This document shows positions 1 to 9,648 of a stretch of 64,000 nucleotides of DNA, one piece after another. Below the pieces are notes generated by a model. That model was not told where the DNA came from. It was given only the letters and a program-made list of their open reading frames with translations, and ran no database searches. Position 1 is the stretch's first letter. The number at the start of each line of letters is the position of its first letter. The position numbers were made by a program, and so were the translations under genes. The DNA is from Planctomycetia bacterium (lineage in GTDB: Bacteria; Planctomycetota; Planctomycetia; Pirellulales; JACPPG01), in the NCBI GenBank assembly GCA_016191115.1, contig JACPPG010000052.1, positions 162,810 to 226,809 of the forward strand, read 5' to 3'.

Positions 1-109
1 CATTCGCGCAGGATTGCCTTGGTTTCGGACCCCGATTTGGCTGGAAAGCCGCCCGCGACGAACGCTGAAGGGCTGACCGGCCAGGAACCGTCTCACAGGA
101 GGTCAGGCC

Positions 110-1414
110 ATGCTCACCATTTGGGGAAGCCCTTCTGGACAGACCTGCGAAGGCCATTCGCGTCGCGATTTTCTCCGCATCGGGGGCCTGGGAACCGCCG
201 CCCTGAGCCTGCCGACGCTGCTGGCGGCCCGGACTACGGCCGCCGCGACCGGCCAGGCGACCAAGGACACCTCGGTCATCTGGCTGTGGCTGGGTGGCGG
301 GGCTACGCAGATCGAGACCTTCGACCCCAAAATGGAGGCCCCGGCCGAATTCCGCAGCACCGTCGGGGCGGTCGACACCACTGTGCCCGGCCTGCAGTTT
401 GGCGGCCTCTTTCCGCGGATGGCCCAGGTGGCCCAGCACATGGCTATCGTCCGGTCGTTCGCCCACCGCAACTCAGGGCACGGAGGCGGCACCCACTGGG
501 TGATGACCGGATACGACTACCCACCGGCCGACCAGGGCAGCCAGCCGATCAAGCCCTCGATGGGCGCGGTCGCGGCCCGCGTCCGCGGACCCAACCATCC
601 GCGAACGGGCATTCCCACGTTCGTGCGGCTCAGCGGCATCTATGGCGACGGCGCGAGCTGGCTGGGCGCCGGCGCCGCGCCGTTCGACTCGGGCGGGCAG
701 GCGCGGAACAACATGAACCTCGCCATCCAGCGCGAGCGGCTGTCCGATCGCCGCGGCCTGCTCTCCGATCTGGATCGCATCGATCGCCATCTGGATCGTT
801 CGGGGCTGATGAGCGGCTTGGATGAGTTCGAGGGGCAGGCCTTCAGCCTCATCTTCAGCGAGGCGAAGGCGGCCTTCGACCTAACGAAGGAAGACGCCGG
901 CACCCGCGAGCGCTACGGAAAAGGTCTGGGCGAGCAGTTGCTTCTGGCCCGGCGGCTGTGCGAAGCCGGCTGCGGCTTCGTCAATATCCATTACGGCGGC
1001 TGGGACATGCACGGCGGCATCGTGCAGGGGATGCGCGGCCGGGCACCGGCGATGGACCAGGGCGTTAGCGCGCTGGTCGAGGACCTGGTCGCCCGCGGCC
1101 TCGCTGAACGTGTGCTGTTGGTCATCACCGGCGAGTTCGGGCGGACGCCGCGGATCAACGGCGGGGCGGGCCGCGACCATTGGGCGCCCTTAAGCCCGTT
1201 GGCGTTCGCGTGCGGCGGGTTGCGCACCGGCCAGGTGATCGGCGAGTCGTCGGCCAAGGCCGAGGTGCCCAAGAACCGGCCGATCAGCCCGCAGGACCTG
1301 ATGGCCACGGTGTTCCACGTGCTGGGGATTCCGCAAGACGTGGCATTTCGCGACCCGGCGGGCCGGCCGACGTCGATGATCGCCGGCGGCCAGGTGATCG
1401 ACGAGCTGGTATAA
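110..1414 (+). CDS. DUF1501 domain-containing protein (Tat-exported)
   Basis: Long ORF; twin-arginine SRRDFLRIGGLGTAALSLPTLLAA; DUF1501-like motifs (HRNSGHGGGTHWVMTG, GGWDMHGG, VITGEFGRTPRINGGAGRDHW). Confidence 0.9.
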   Translation: MLTIWGSPSGQTCEGHSRRDFLRIGGLGTAALSLPTLLAARTTAAATGQATKDTSVIWLWLGGGATQIETFDPKMEAPAEFRSTVGAVDTTVPGLQFGGLFPRMAQVAQHMAIVRSFAHRNSGHGGGTHWVMTGYDYPPADQGSQPIKPSMGAVAARVRGPNHPRTGIPTFVRLSGIYGDGASWLGAGAAPFDSGGQARNNMNLAIQRERLSDRRGLLSDLDRIDRHLDRSGLMSGLDEFEGQAFSLIFSEAKAAFDLTKEDAGTRERYGKGLGEQLLLARRLCEAGCGFVNIHYGGWDMHGGIVQGMRGRAPAMDQGVSALVEDLVARGLAERVLLVITGEFGRTPRINGGAGRDHWAPLSPLAFACGGLRTGQVIGESSAKAEVPKNRPISPQDLMATVFHVLGIPQDVAFRDPAGRPTSMIAGGQVIDELV

Positions 1415-1751
1415 GCCGTTGCGCCTGTGATGGCTTCGGCGAACCGTGACGTACCACGGATTCCGCGATATTGTGCGCGCGCCACACGATCCACCCGACC
1501 GCCCCGGCGAATGCCGAGCCCCTCGGTAGTGGAACTTTCTAAACCGGGGCAAGCCCTCCACGTGGAACTCGGCACGCGGACGAATCTCCTCGCCCTCTCG
1601 GCGACAGGCCACTGGCGGCAAACTGCATTGCAGGGGCTTGTGGTCGGACGCAAACTCGCCGACCATACGGTTACGGCCAGGGCGAACGTGTGGCAGAACG
1701 TCGGCCACCCCATCTTGTCTCGCGATTTGCGCTCCTACTTAGAGGAAAACC

Positions 1752-3269
1752 ATGATTCGGCGATTTGCTCCACCGGCGGCGGCCGTGACCTTGTTGTGTC
1801 TTTGTGTGACCCTCGCTTACGGCGCGCCTCGTGGCAAGGAGGGCGAAAAATCGCGCGGCGGTAAGCCTCCGGGCGGAAGTCAGGCCGAGCGCAAACCCGA
1901 GGGAAGGGAGACTAACGAGAAGGCCGGCCGCAAGCCCTCGGATGAGCGCGAAGGAGAGCGCGGCACAAAACCGGCCGGCAACAAATCTCCGGGCGGAGAA
2001 TGGTCCGAGCGCACACATGGAGGGAAGTCCGGAGGGCAGCCCGGCCACGAGCGCGGCGAGTCCGCGGAAACCGGCGCGGCGACTGGTCGCACCGCTGGAG
2101 AAAAGAAGACGCCACAGGCGTCGGGAGCAGAGGGCGCTGCCGCCGCCAAGCGCAACGCACCGAAGGCGTCCGGGGCGGAGGGAGCCGCCACGGGTGCAGC
2201 CGCCGCCAATCGCAAGTCACCACAAGCGTCGGGCGCAGAGGGCGCAGCCGCCGGTGCAGCGGCCGCCAATCGCAACGCGCCGAAAGCGTCCGGTGCGGAG
2301 GGAGCCGCCGCTGGTGCCGCTGCGGCCAATCGAAATGCGCCGAAAACATCGGGTGCGGCGGGCGTAGCTGCCGGAGCAGCCGCCGCCAATCGCAACGCGC
2401 CAAAGGCTTCAGGCGCGGCAGGCGCGGCCGCGGGTGCAGCGGCTGCGAATCGTAACGCGCCTCAAGTTTCAGGCGCGGCCGGCGCGGCCGCAGGGGCCGC
2501 CGCCGCCAACCGCAACGCGCCACAGCTTTCGGGCGCGCAGGGTGCCGCCGCCGGCGCCGCCGCCGCCAATCGCAACGCGCCGCAAGCTTCGGGTGCGCAA
2601 GGGGCCGTCGCTGGCGCGGCGGCCGTGAGAAGCTCATTCAACCATCCGAACATTTACGGCCGGCAGTGGTACGATGCCCATCCGGGCGCTTGGGCGCCCT
2701 CCGGCTGGGCTGCCGGCGCGGCCTGGGCTGCGCCGACGTGGGCCGCCATCGCCGGTCATTGCGGATACGGCAATAGCGCCCCGATCTCGTACGACTACGG
2801 CGTCAACGTGACCGCCCAGGACGGCAACGTGATGGTGGACGGTCAGAATGTCGGAACGGTCGCGGAGTTCAGCCATCAAGCCGCCGATCTGGCCGAGACG
2901 GGCACCGAGGCCGACACCTCCGCCACCGAACAATGGTTGCCGGTGGGCGTGTTCGCGATGGTCCGCAACGAGCAGCAGCACCCGCAACTCATCGTGCAGT
3001 TGGCGATCAATAAGGAAGGCATCCTGCGGGGCAACTACACCGACGAAGTTACCGACAACACCCTGCCCATCCACGGCGCGGTCGACAAGGCGACGCAGCG
3101 GGCGGCATGGACGGTCGGCGGCAACAAGCAAACCGTCATGGAAGCAGGTCTGAGCGACCTGGCGGGAAACGAAGCGCCGGCGCTGATCCACAAGAACGGC
3201 AAGACCGACCACTGGCTGCTGGTTCGCCTGGAACAACCAAAACCGGGCGGGGACGACGCCGGAAAGTAA
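1752..3269 (+). CDS. Exported Ala-rich protein with 20-aa tandem repeats and a conserved C-terminal domain
   Basis: Signal peptide, ~9 repeats of NRNAPKASGAEGAAAGAAAA, C-terminal non-repetitive region; resembles planctomycete proteins annotated as protocadherin-like. Confidence 0.75.
   Translation: MIRRFAPPAAAVTLLCLCVTLAYGAPRGKEGEKSRGGKPPGGSQAERKPEGRETNEKAGRKPSDEREGERGTKPAGNKSPGGEWSERTHGGKSGGQPGHERGESAETGAATGRTAGEKKTPQASGAEGAAAAKRNAPKASGAEGAATGAAAANRKSPQASGAEGAAAGAAAANRNAPKASGAEGAAAGAAAANRNAPKTSGAAGVAAGAAAANRNAPKASGAAGAAAGAAAANRNAPQVSGAAGAAAGAAAANRNAPQLSGAQGAAAGAAAANRNAPQASGAQGAVAGAAAVRSSFNHPNIYGRQWYDAHPGAWAPSGWAAGAAWAAPTWAAIAGHCGYGNSAPISYDYGVNVTAQDGNVMVDGQNVGTVAEFSHQAADLAETGTEADTSATEQWLPVGVFAMVRNEQQHPQLIVQLAINKEGILRGNYTDEVTDNTLPIHGAVDKATQRAAWTVGGNKQTVMEAGLSDLAGNEAPALIHKNGKTDHWLLVRLEQPKPGGDDAGK
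2105..2630 (+). repeat. 60-bp in-frame tandem repeat array inside the 1752-3269 CDS
   Basis: Sequence repeats with exact 60-nt period (CGCCAATCGCAACGCGCCGAAAGCGTCGGGTGCGGAGGGAGCCGCC...), about 8 full units plus one partial. Confidence 0.9.
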
Positions 3270-3275
3270 CGGACC

Positions 3276-4322
3276 CTACGACCGCGGGACGGCGCCCCGG
3301 TTGAGGCTGTCGATCAGTTGCCGCAGCCGGCCCTGGTTGCGGCGGTTGTAGCGGAACACCAGCCGCGGCAGCGGGCCCAACTGCGGCTCGTCCTTTTCTT
3401 CCGGCAGCGCCCCGGTCACGCTGAACTTCCCCTCGATCAAAATGTCGGAAAAGCCGTCGTTGATGTCCTCCAGCAACTCCTCGCTGGGCATCTTGTTCAA
3501 GCGCAGCACCAGCTTGTTGCGGACGTACCGCATGCTGTGATAGACGCGGTAAAACTGGTGCAGCTCGCGGACCGCCTCCTCGACGCTGTCGGTCAGCTTG
3601 TAGAGCGCGAAATCCTCCGACGAGATCATCCCCTGGCCCAGCAGGCGTCGTTCGACGAAGCTCTGCCAGTCGCGCCAGAAGCTGCCCCCCTTTTCGTCCA
3701 GGAACACGACCGGCACCATGTCGCGTTTGCCGGTTTGCAGGAGCGTCAGGACCTCGAGCCCCTCGTCGAGCGTGCCGAAGCCGCCCGGCAGCAAGCACAC
3801 GGCGTCGCATTCCTTGACGAACATCAGCTTGCGGGTGAAGAAGTACTTCATGTACACGAGCTTGGGGTCGCCGGCGATGACGGGGTTCGCCTCTTGCTCG
3901 AAAGGGAGCATGATGTTGAGGCCCATCGAGTTCTCGCGCCCGGCGCCCAAGTGCCCTGCTTCCATGATGCCGCTGGCGGCGCCGGTCACGACCAGCCAAC
4001 TGCGGGCCGCCATCGCCCGGCCGAACTCGACGGCCTGCTGGAACGTCGCCTCGTGGGGGCGGGTGCGGGCCGAGCCGAAGACCGTCACTTTGCGGCGCGA
4101 GCGGTAGGGCGCGAAGATCTTGAACGCCCACCGCAGCTCGCGGAGCGTGCGGCTGAGGATTTTCAGGTCGCCGCGGCTGGTGCGGTCCTGGGCAAGCTTG
4201 TCGGCCGACTCCTTGATCAAATTGATCAAGTCGCTGACGCGATCGCCGTCCACGGCGTCGAGGGCCAATTCGCCCGAATCGAGCGGACCCTTGGAGTTGT
4301 TGTGAGGAGCTGAGTCGCTCAA
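3276..4322 (-). CDS. LOG / TIGR00730-family Rossmann-fold protein
   Basis: [21 protein letters not shown] motif and [17 protein letters not shown]. Confidence 0.85.
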   Translation of the reverse strand: MSDSAPHNNSKGPLDSGELALDAVDGDRVSDLINLIKESADKLAQDRTSRGDLKILSRTLRELRWAFKIFAPYRSRRKVTVFGSARTRPHEATFQQAVEFGRAMAARSWLVVTGAASGIMEAGHLGAGRENSMGLNIMLPFEQEANPVIAGDPKLVYMKYFFTRKLMFVKECDAVCLLPGGFGTLDEGLEVLTLLQTGKRDMVPVVFLDEKGGSFWRDWQSFVERRLLGQGMISSEDFALYKLTDSVEEAVRELHQFYRVYHSMRYVRNKLVLRLNKMPSEELLEDINDGFSDILIEGKFSVTGALPEEKDEPQLGPLPRLVFRYNRRNQGRLRQLIDSLNRGAVPRS

Positions 4323-4492
4323 GCTTTCCGCCTCTGTGAACTAGCCGCGCGGCGCCACCTGCTACGATGGCCTCCATCGCGATCGCCCGAACTGGGCCGA
4401 AGCGCTCCGTACCGCTCGGCCGCCAGGCACGCCGCTGATAATCGATTATACACCGACGGCCCGCGCGGCGCGTAGTTGCGGCATCCATACGC

Positions 4493-4631
4493 CAGGGCCG
4501 TTCACAGATTCAAGCTTGCCGGCGGCGCACCGGCGGGAAAGTGGGACAGGCACCGAGACGCAACGTTGGTCTGAAAGGGCTTGCGCTGTTTATGCTCGGA
4601 GCCAGTCCCATTTTCCCGCCTCGCCATTTTG
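4493..4631 (+). mobile_element. Element A copy 1 (right end truncated)
   Basis: CAGGGCCGTTCACAGATTCAAGCTTGCC...CCCGCCTCGCCATTTTG matches other copies; terminal GAAAAACAGAATGGCCCTG missing. Confidence 0.85.
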
Positions 4632-4647
4632 CACGCTGTGCCGTGGC

Positions 4648-4769
4648 CAGGAGAACTGCAAAGTCCTGGGACAGGGGGTCAGGCACATTTTTCGGCCGAA
4701 GGTCCTTCGGAAGATGAGAACCGCATGTGCCGAAAAATGAGCCAGACCCCGGACTTTGCAGTTCTCCTG
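4648..4769 (+). mobile_element. Element B, MITE-like, 122 bp
   Basis: Perfect 19-bp TIR CAGGAGAACTGCAAAGTCC/GGACTTTGCAGTTCTCCTG; flanked by GTGCCGTGGC (4638-4647) and CTGCCGTGGC (4770-4779), 9/10 identical. Confidence 0.75.
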
Positions 4770-4901
4770 CTGCCGTGGCTCGGTCCCTTGCCAGCACCAT
4801 CTTGCGCGCGTAGACTCGGACACTAGGTTGATTCATCGCGCCGTCGGCCGTGGCGCGAATGCGACTATGTTCCCCAATTTTCTTGCCGATCGATTCGCGC
4901 C

Positions 4902-5249
4902 ATGATCCAGGTTTGCCGCGAGCACGACGTGACCGTCATCGAGTTGGACGCGGAACACGACGCGCTGGACCGCGCGAAGTTTCAGCAGGCGCGCGATCTC
5001 TTGTTGTCCACGATGCAATCGGCCGATCCGCCGCTGGTCGTGCTCGACCTGTCGAAAACAGCTTACATGGGCTCGGCGTTCATCGAAGTCATGTCCCGCG
5101 CCGGGAAGCGCGCGTGCGAGCGCGGCGGTCGGATGGTGCTGTGTGGCTTGCAGCCGTTTTGCGCCGAGGTCCTGGCGGCAGCGCACCTGGACTCGGTGTG
5201 GGACACCTTTGGCACGCGCGACGAAGCGATCGCAGCCCTGATGGGTTGA
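4902..5249 (+). CDS. STAS-domain protein (anti-sigma factor antagonist-like)
   Basis: VVLDLSKTAYMGSAFIEVMSRAGKRACERGGRMVLCGLQP typical of STAS. Confidence 0.8.
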   Translation: MIQVCREHDVTVIELDAEHDALDRAKFQQARDLLLSTMQSADPPLVVLDLSKTAYMGSAFIEVMSRAGKRACERGGRMVLCGLQPFCAEVLAAAHLDSVWDTFGTRDEAIAALMG

Positions 5250-5375
5250 TGCGCTGGACGATCGCGGTTTCGGTCTCCATCGGCTTGCTGCACGGCCGTC
5301 GACGACGGCGCAAAACAAAACCGAGCGCACGTGCTGCGCCCGGTCACGGACCGGTCGAGGTCGCCGCGCGCCGCG

Positions 5376-5618
5376 TCAAGCGGACGGGCGGCGGCAGTGC
5401 TGATACGCCAGGATCACTTCATACAGATCCGCGGAGATCGTGATCTCATCGTCCTCGAAATCACGCAGCCAGGTGCGTTCGCTGCGGACGGCATCGGCCA
5501 AGAGCGGAAAGATGTCGCCGGCTCGGACCTGAACCGTGCTGGCTTGCGCCGGGCCCTGCGCCTTCGTGGCACAAGCGGTCTCCGGTCCGTAGTAGACGCG
5601 CAATTGACAACGGGCCAT
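5376..5618 (-). CDS. hypothetical protein (80 aa)
   Basis: Coherent ORF without strong competing frame. Confidence 0.4.
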   Translation of the reverse strand: MARCQLRVYYGPETACATKAQGPAQASTVQVRAGDIFPLLADAVRSERTWLRDFEDDEITISADLYEVILAYQHCRRPSA

Positions 5619-5912
5619 ACGAACGTTTCCTTACGTCGCGGATCCCTGGGACGCGGGCCAGACAGCCACCGCAATTTCGTCCGGCGCCACGGCGCGCGGA
5701 CCATTCCCGCGCGCATTTTGCGCCCACCCTGGCATCTACGGACCACGTATCGGCAGCAAGCGTTGTGCGGGTTTGATCTATTTGGCGGGAAATCCGGTTT
5801 TTTCTCGGCGGCCGCTGTGGAGGGGCCAAGCGCGGCGAGGGGGATGGCGCGCCACGCGATTCGTTTGACGAGCGGAGCGGGGCGAACTGCGCAAAAGCGC
5901 TCGAGCGGCGGC

Positions 5913-5941
5913 TTGACACGGCTGTTAACCGTTCCTAGATT
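5913..5941 (+). promoter_or_regulatory. sigma70-like promoter upstream of tex
   Basis: TTGACA (5913-5918) - 17 nt - TAGATT (5936-5941). Confidence 0.5.
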
Positions 5942-6021
5942 GCCAATCAAGTAAGCTCTTGCCAGAAGGAACGTTGCGTCAACCCGCGCTCGCTCTCCGG
6001 AGCAAAGCCGCAAAAGTCAAC

Positions 6022-8625
6022 ATGCCGGCAACGAACCATCTCGATCTGGCGCAGGTTGCCCAGGCGCTCCGCCTTCCCTTGGCGCAAGTGCAAGCAGTTG
6101 TCGAGCTGCTGGACAGCGGGAACACGGTTCCCTTCATCACCCGCTATCGCAAGGACCAGACCGGCGGCCTGGACGAAGAGCAAATCCGCGCCATCCAAGG
6201 CCGCGCGATCAAGTTGCGCCAGTTGGCCGATCGCAAGCAGACGATCCTGCGGTCGATCGAAGCGCAGGGCAAAGCTACCCCCGAGTTGAAAGCGCTCGTC
6301 GAAGCGGCCGACACGCTCAAACGCCTCGAGGACTTATACCTCCCCTACAAGCCCAAGAAGCAGACGCTGGCCACCGTCGCGCGGAGCCGCGGGCTGGAGC
6401 CGTTGGCCCTGGAGGTGCTCTCGCTCGACCCGGCCTGCCGGGATCTGGACGCCCGCGCCGCCGACTTCGTGAATCCCGACCGGCAGTTGCAGAACATCGG
6501 CGACGTGCTCTTGGGCGTCGGCCACATCCTGGCCGAAGCGTTCAGCGAGCGGGCCGACCTGCGCGGCCGGTTGCGCGTCATCCTGGAAAACACCGGCCGA
6601 CTGGTCAGCACGAGCGCGGAGCCGGAAGCGAAGGAAGTATCCCCGCCACCTCCCCAGGCCGACGCGTCGGCCGACACCGCTGCGCCGGAGGCGCCTCCCG
6701 CGGCGGAAGGGAAGCCGGCCCGCAAAGGAAAAAAAGACAAGACGAACGGCAAGGCGTTTCGCGATTTCTTCGACTACAGCGAAGCCCTGGGCAAAGTCCC
6801 GCCGCACCGCGTGCTGGCCATCAACCGCGGCGAGCGGGCCAAGATCCTGCGGATCAAGGTCGAGGCCGACGTCGAAGCCATGTGCGCCGTGATCGACGAG
6901 CTGCTGGTCGGCGCCGACAACCCGCACGCGGATTTCGTCCGCGGCTGTGGACGCGACGCGTTAGCGCGGTTGATCCTCCCCAGCCTGGAACGCGAGGTCC
7001 GCCGCGAGCTGACGGATCGGGCCGAGGCCCATGCCGTCGGTGTTTTTGCCCGCAATCTCCGTAAGCTGCTGTTGCAGCCGCCGGTGCGCGATTGCCGCGT
7101 TCTGGCTTTTGACCCGGGATTCAAGAGCGGCTGCAAGCTGGCGGCGCTCGACGAGTTCGGCAATTTGCTCGATCAGGGCGTGATTCACCTGGTGGGCAGC
7201 GAGGAGCGCCGCGCCGAGGCCAAGAGCAAAGTGGTTGAAATGATGCGCAATCACGCGCTCACCGCGATCGCCATCGGCAACGGCACCGCTTGCCGCGAAA
7301 CGGAGCAGTGGGTCGCCGAGTTGATTGCCGGCGACCTGGCCCCCGATAACGTCTCATACGTCATCGTCAACGAGGCCGGCGCCAGCGTCTATTCGACCAG
7401 CCACGTCGGGCGGGAAGAATTCCCCAAGTACGACGCGACGCTCCGTGGGGCGATCAGCATCGGCCGTCGCCTGCAGGATCCCCTCTCGGAGCTCGTGAAG
7501 ATCGATCCGGCCAATATCGGCGTGGGTATGTACCAGCACGACGTGAAGGCCAAGCACCTGCGCGATTCGCTGGATTCGGTGGTCGAATCGTGCGTCAATT
7601 TCGTCGGCGTCGATCTGAACACCGCCAGCCCGGCACTGTTGAGGTACGTGTCGGGCCTGAACCAGCTCACGGCGCAGCGGCTCGTGAACCATCGCCTCAC
7701 ACAGGGTCCGTTTACGGGCCGGGCGCAGCTCCGCAGCGTGCTGGGGTTCGGCGAAGCGGCGTTCGTGCAGGCCGCGGGGTTTTTGAAGATTGTCGGCGGC
7801 GAGAACCCACTTGACTCGACCTGGATTCACCCCGAGAGCTACGCGGTGGCCGGACAGTTGCTCGACAAGCTGGGCTACAAGTCCGAGGACCTGGCGGACA
7901 AGACAAAGGCGGTCGAGCTGGCCGAGCGGCTGGCGAGCGCGCCTGTCGCGGAGCTGGCCGCCAGCGTTCAGGCCGGCGCGCTGACGCTCTCGGACATCGT
8001 CGCGCAGCTCGCCCGCCCCGGGCGCGATCCCCGCGAGTCGCTCCCCAAGCCGGTTTTCAAACGCGGCATCCTCAAGCTCGACGACTTGACGCCCGGCATG
8101 GAGCTGATGGGCACGGTGCTCAACGTCGTCGATTTCGGCGCGTTCGTCGATATCGGGCTGAAGGATAGCGGGCTGGTGCACGTCAGTCAGTTGGCCGCCA
8201 AGTTCGTCGAGGATCCACACGACGTGGTAAGCGTGGGGGACATCGTCAACGTGTGGGTGATCGCCGTCGATCAGGAGCGGCGGCGCGTGTCGCTGACGAT
8301 GATCGACCCGGCCTCGCGCCGGGCGAGCGAAACAGAGCGTCGTCCCCGGCCCGAACGACGGCAGGACCGGCCCAGCACGGCCGCGCCGGCCGGCCGGCCG
8401 GCGCGGCAGGCGGCGGGCGTCGCGTCGCGGCCGGGTCGCGGTGGCGGGCCTCCGGCGAAGCAATCCCAGCCGCACGCGGCACCCCGCCCCAAGCCGAAAC
8501 CGCGCCCGCTCGTGCCGTTGACCAAGAAGATGGTCGAAGGAAGCGAGCCGATGCGCACGTTCGGCGACTTGAAGCAGTTCTTCGAGTTAAGGAAACAACA
8601 AGACCCGGAGCCGCCGCCGAGCTAG
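6022..8625 (+). CDS. tex: Tex family RNA-binding transcriptional accessory protein
   Basis: VPFITRYRKDQTGGLDEEQIRAI, VLAFDPGFKSGCKLAALD, NTASPALLRYVSGL, C-terminal S1 domain (GTVLNVVDFGAFVDIGLKDSGLVHVSQL); ORF open from 5959, likely start 6022. Confidence 0.95.
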   Translation: MPATNHLDLAQVAQALRLPLAQVQAVVELLDSGNTVPFITRYRKDQTGGLDEEQIRAIQGRAIKLRQLADRKQTILRSIEAQGKATPELKALVEAADTLKRLEDLYLPYKPKKQTLATVARSRGLEPLALEVLSLDPACRDLDARAADFVNPDRQLQNIGDVLLGVGHILAEAFSERADLRGRLRVILENTGRLVSTSAEPEAKEVSPPPPQADASADTAAPEAPPAAEGKPARKGKKDKTNGKAFRDFFDYSEALGKVPPHRVLAINRGERAKILRIKVEADVEAMCAVIDELLVGADNPHADFVRGCGRDALARLILPSLEREVRRELTDRAEAHAVGVFARNLRKLLLQPPVRDCRVLAFDPGFKSGCKLAALDEFGNLLDQGVIHLVGSEERRAEAKSKVVEMMRNHALTAIAIGNGTACRETEQWVAELIAGDLAPDNVSYVIVNEAGASVYSTSHVGREEFPKYDATLRGAISIGRRLQDPLSELVKIDPANIGVGMYQHDVKAKHLRDSLDSVVESCVNFVGVDLNTASPALLRYVSGLNQLTAQRLVNHRLTQGPFTGRAQLRSVLGFGEAAFVQAAGFLKIVGGENPLDSTWIHPESYAVAGQLLDKLGYKSEDLADKTKAVELAERLASAPVAELAASVQAGALTLSDIVAQLARPGRDPRESLPKPVFKRGILKLDDLTPGMELMGTVLNVVDFGAFVDIGLKDSGLVHVSQLAAKFVEDPHDVVSVGDIVNVWVIAVDQERRRVSLTMIDPASRRASETERRPRPERRQDRPSTAAPAGRPARQAAGVASRPGRGGGPPAKQSQPHAAPRPKPKPRPLVPLTKKMVEGSEPMRTFGDLKQFFELRKQQDPEPPPS

Positions 8626-8810
8626 TGCCAACCCGGTCGATATCACACGCCAGCCCAACGCCCCAAGCGAGGGAAGATCAGCCACCGACGCCAGCGGAGC
8701 CGCCGCGCACACAGAACCACCGAGACTGGGAGAGTTCCGTGGCACGTGACGCTGATGGCTTCGACCGAATTCCTCAGTGATCTCTCTGTGGCCATCTCGT
8801 CAAGACGCGC

Positions 8811-9281
8811 ATGGATTTTGAAAAGCGACTCGAAGAGGCCATCTCCCGCGGCCAGCGGCGGCAAGCAACCCACGCGCGCGAGCAGGCCGATCAGGCCGTC
8901 AGCGAGGAAGAGCTGCGGCGGCTGCACTCGCAATATCGGCTGGACCTCTCCGACCACATCGAGCAGGCGCTGCGCCGCCTGCCGGACCACTTTCCCGGCT
9001 TCCGCTACGAGACGCTCTCAGGCGATCGCGGTTGGGGCGCGAGCGTCAAGCGGGACGACGTGCGCCGCGGCGGCAACTCGTTCAGCCGGCTGGAAATGGC
9101 GGTCCGCCCGTTCTCGTCCTCACAGGTGTTGGAACTAACGGCCAAGGGGACGATCGCCAACAAGGAGATCTTCAACCGGACGCATTTCCAGCGCGTGGGG
9201 GAGGTCGATTTTGAAAGCTTCCGCCAGATGATCGACCTGTGGATCATCGAGTACGCGGAGCGGTTCGCAGCGCAGGGGTGA
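8811..9281 (+). CDS. conserved hypothetical protein (156 aa)
   Basis: ORF with coding-like composition. Confidence 0.6.
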   Translation: MDFEKRLEEAISRGQRRQATHAREQADQAVSEEELRRLHSQYRLDLSDHIEQALRRLPDHFPGFRYETLSGDRGWGASVKRDDVRRGGNSFSRLEMAVRPFSSSQVLELTAKGTIANKEIFNRTHFQRVGEVDFESFRQMIDLWIIEYAERFAAQG

Positions 9282-9448
9282 GGGAATGAGATTCTCCGGC
9301 TGCCAATGCGGAACGGTCGTCGCGTCCGCCCTTTTTGACCGTGTTTAGCCTTGGCGGGCGCGGCGAGCCACTTGAGTTTCCAAGCGGCAAGGACACGAGG
9401 GATAGCTTCGGAAACGGCCGCTTTCAAATCGGCAAGGTGAACCTTCTC

Positions 9449-9606
9449 CAGGGCCGTTCACAGATTCAAGCTCGAACGGCGGCGCACCGGCGGGAAAGTG
9501 GGACAGGCACCGAGACGCAACGCTGGTCTGAAAGGACTTGCGCTGTTTATGCTCGGAGCCAGTCCCATTTTCCCGCCTCGCCATTTTGAAAAACAGAATG
9601 GCCCTG
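9449..9606 (+). mobile_element. Element A copy 2 (full length, no visible target duplication)
   Basis: CAGGGCCGTTCACAGATTC...GAAAAACAGAATGGCCCTG. Confidence 0.9.
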
Positions 9607-9648
9607 CTGTGTTCCCACGAGCAAGCACCAGGGGAGCCAACCTGGCAC

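Noticed and set aside
1427-1864. 145-aa ORF between DUF1501 gene and repeat protein
   Set aside because: Overlaps the start of the well-supported 1752 CDS in another frame and has no recognisable features.
2105-2630. CRISPR-like array (regular 60-bp periodicity)
   Set aside because: No repeat/spacer alternation; whole unit repeats and is in frame in a coding gene; no cas genes.
1912-2637. Long antisense Arg/Ala-rich ORFs over the 60-bp repeat region
   Set aside because: Shadow ORFs created by the periodic GC-rich repeat; composition is not protein-like and the plus-strand frame has a signal peptide and conserved C-terminus.
4581-4826. Small [19 protein letters not shown]... recurring in every element A copy
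   Set aside because: Arises from the hairpin sequence, truncates at variable flanks, no protein-like features; not treated as a gene.
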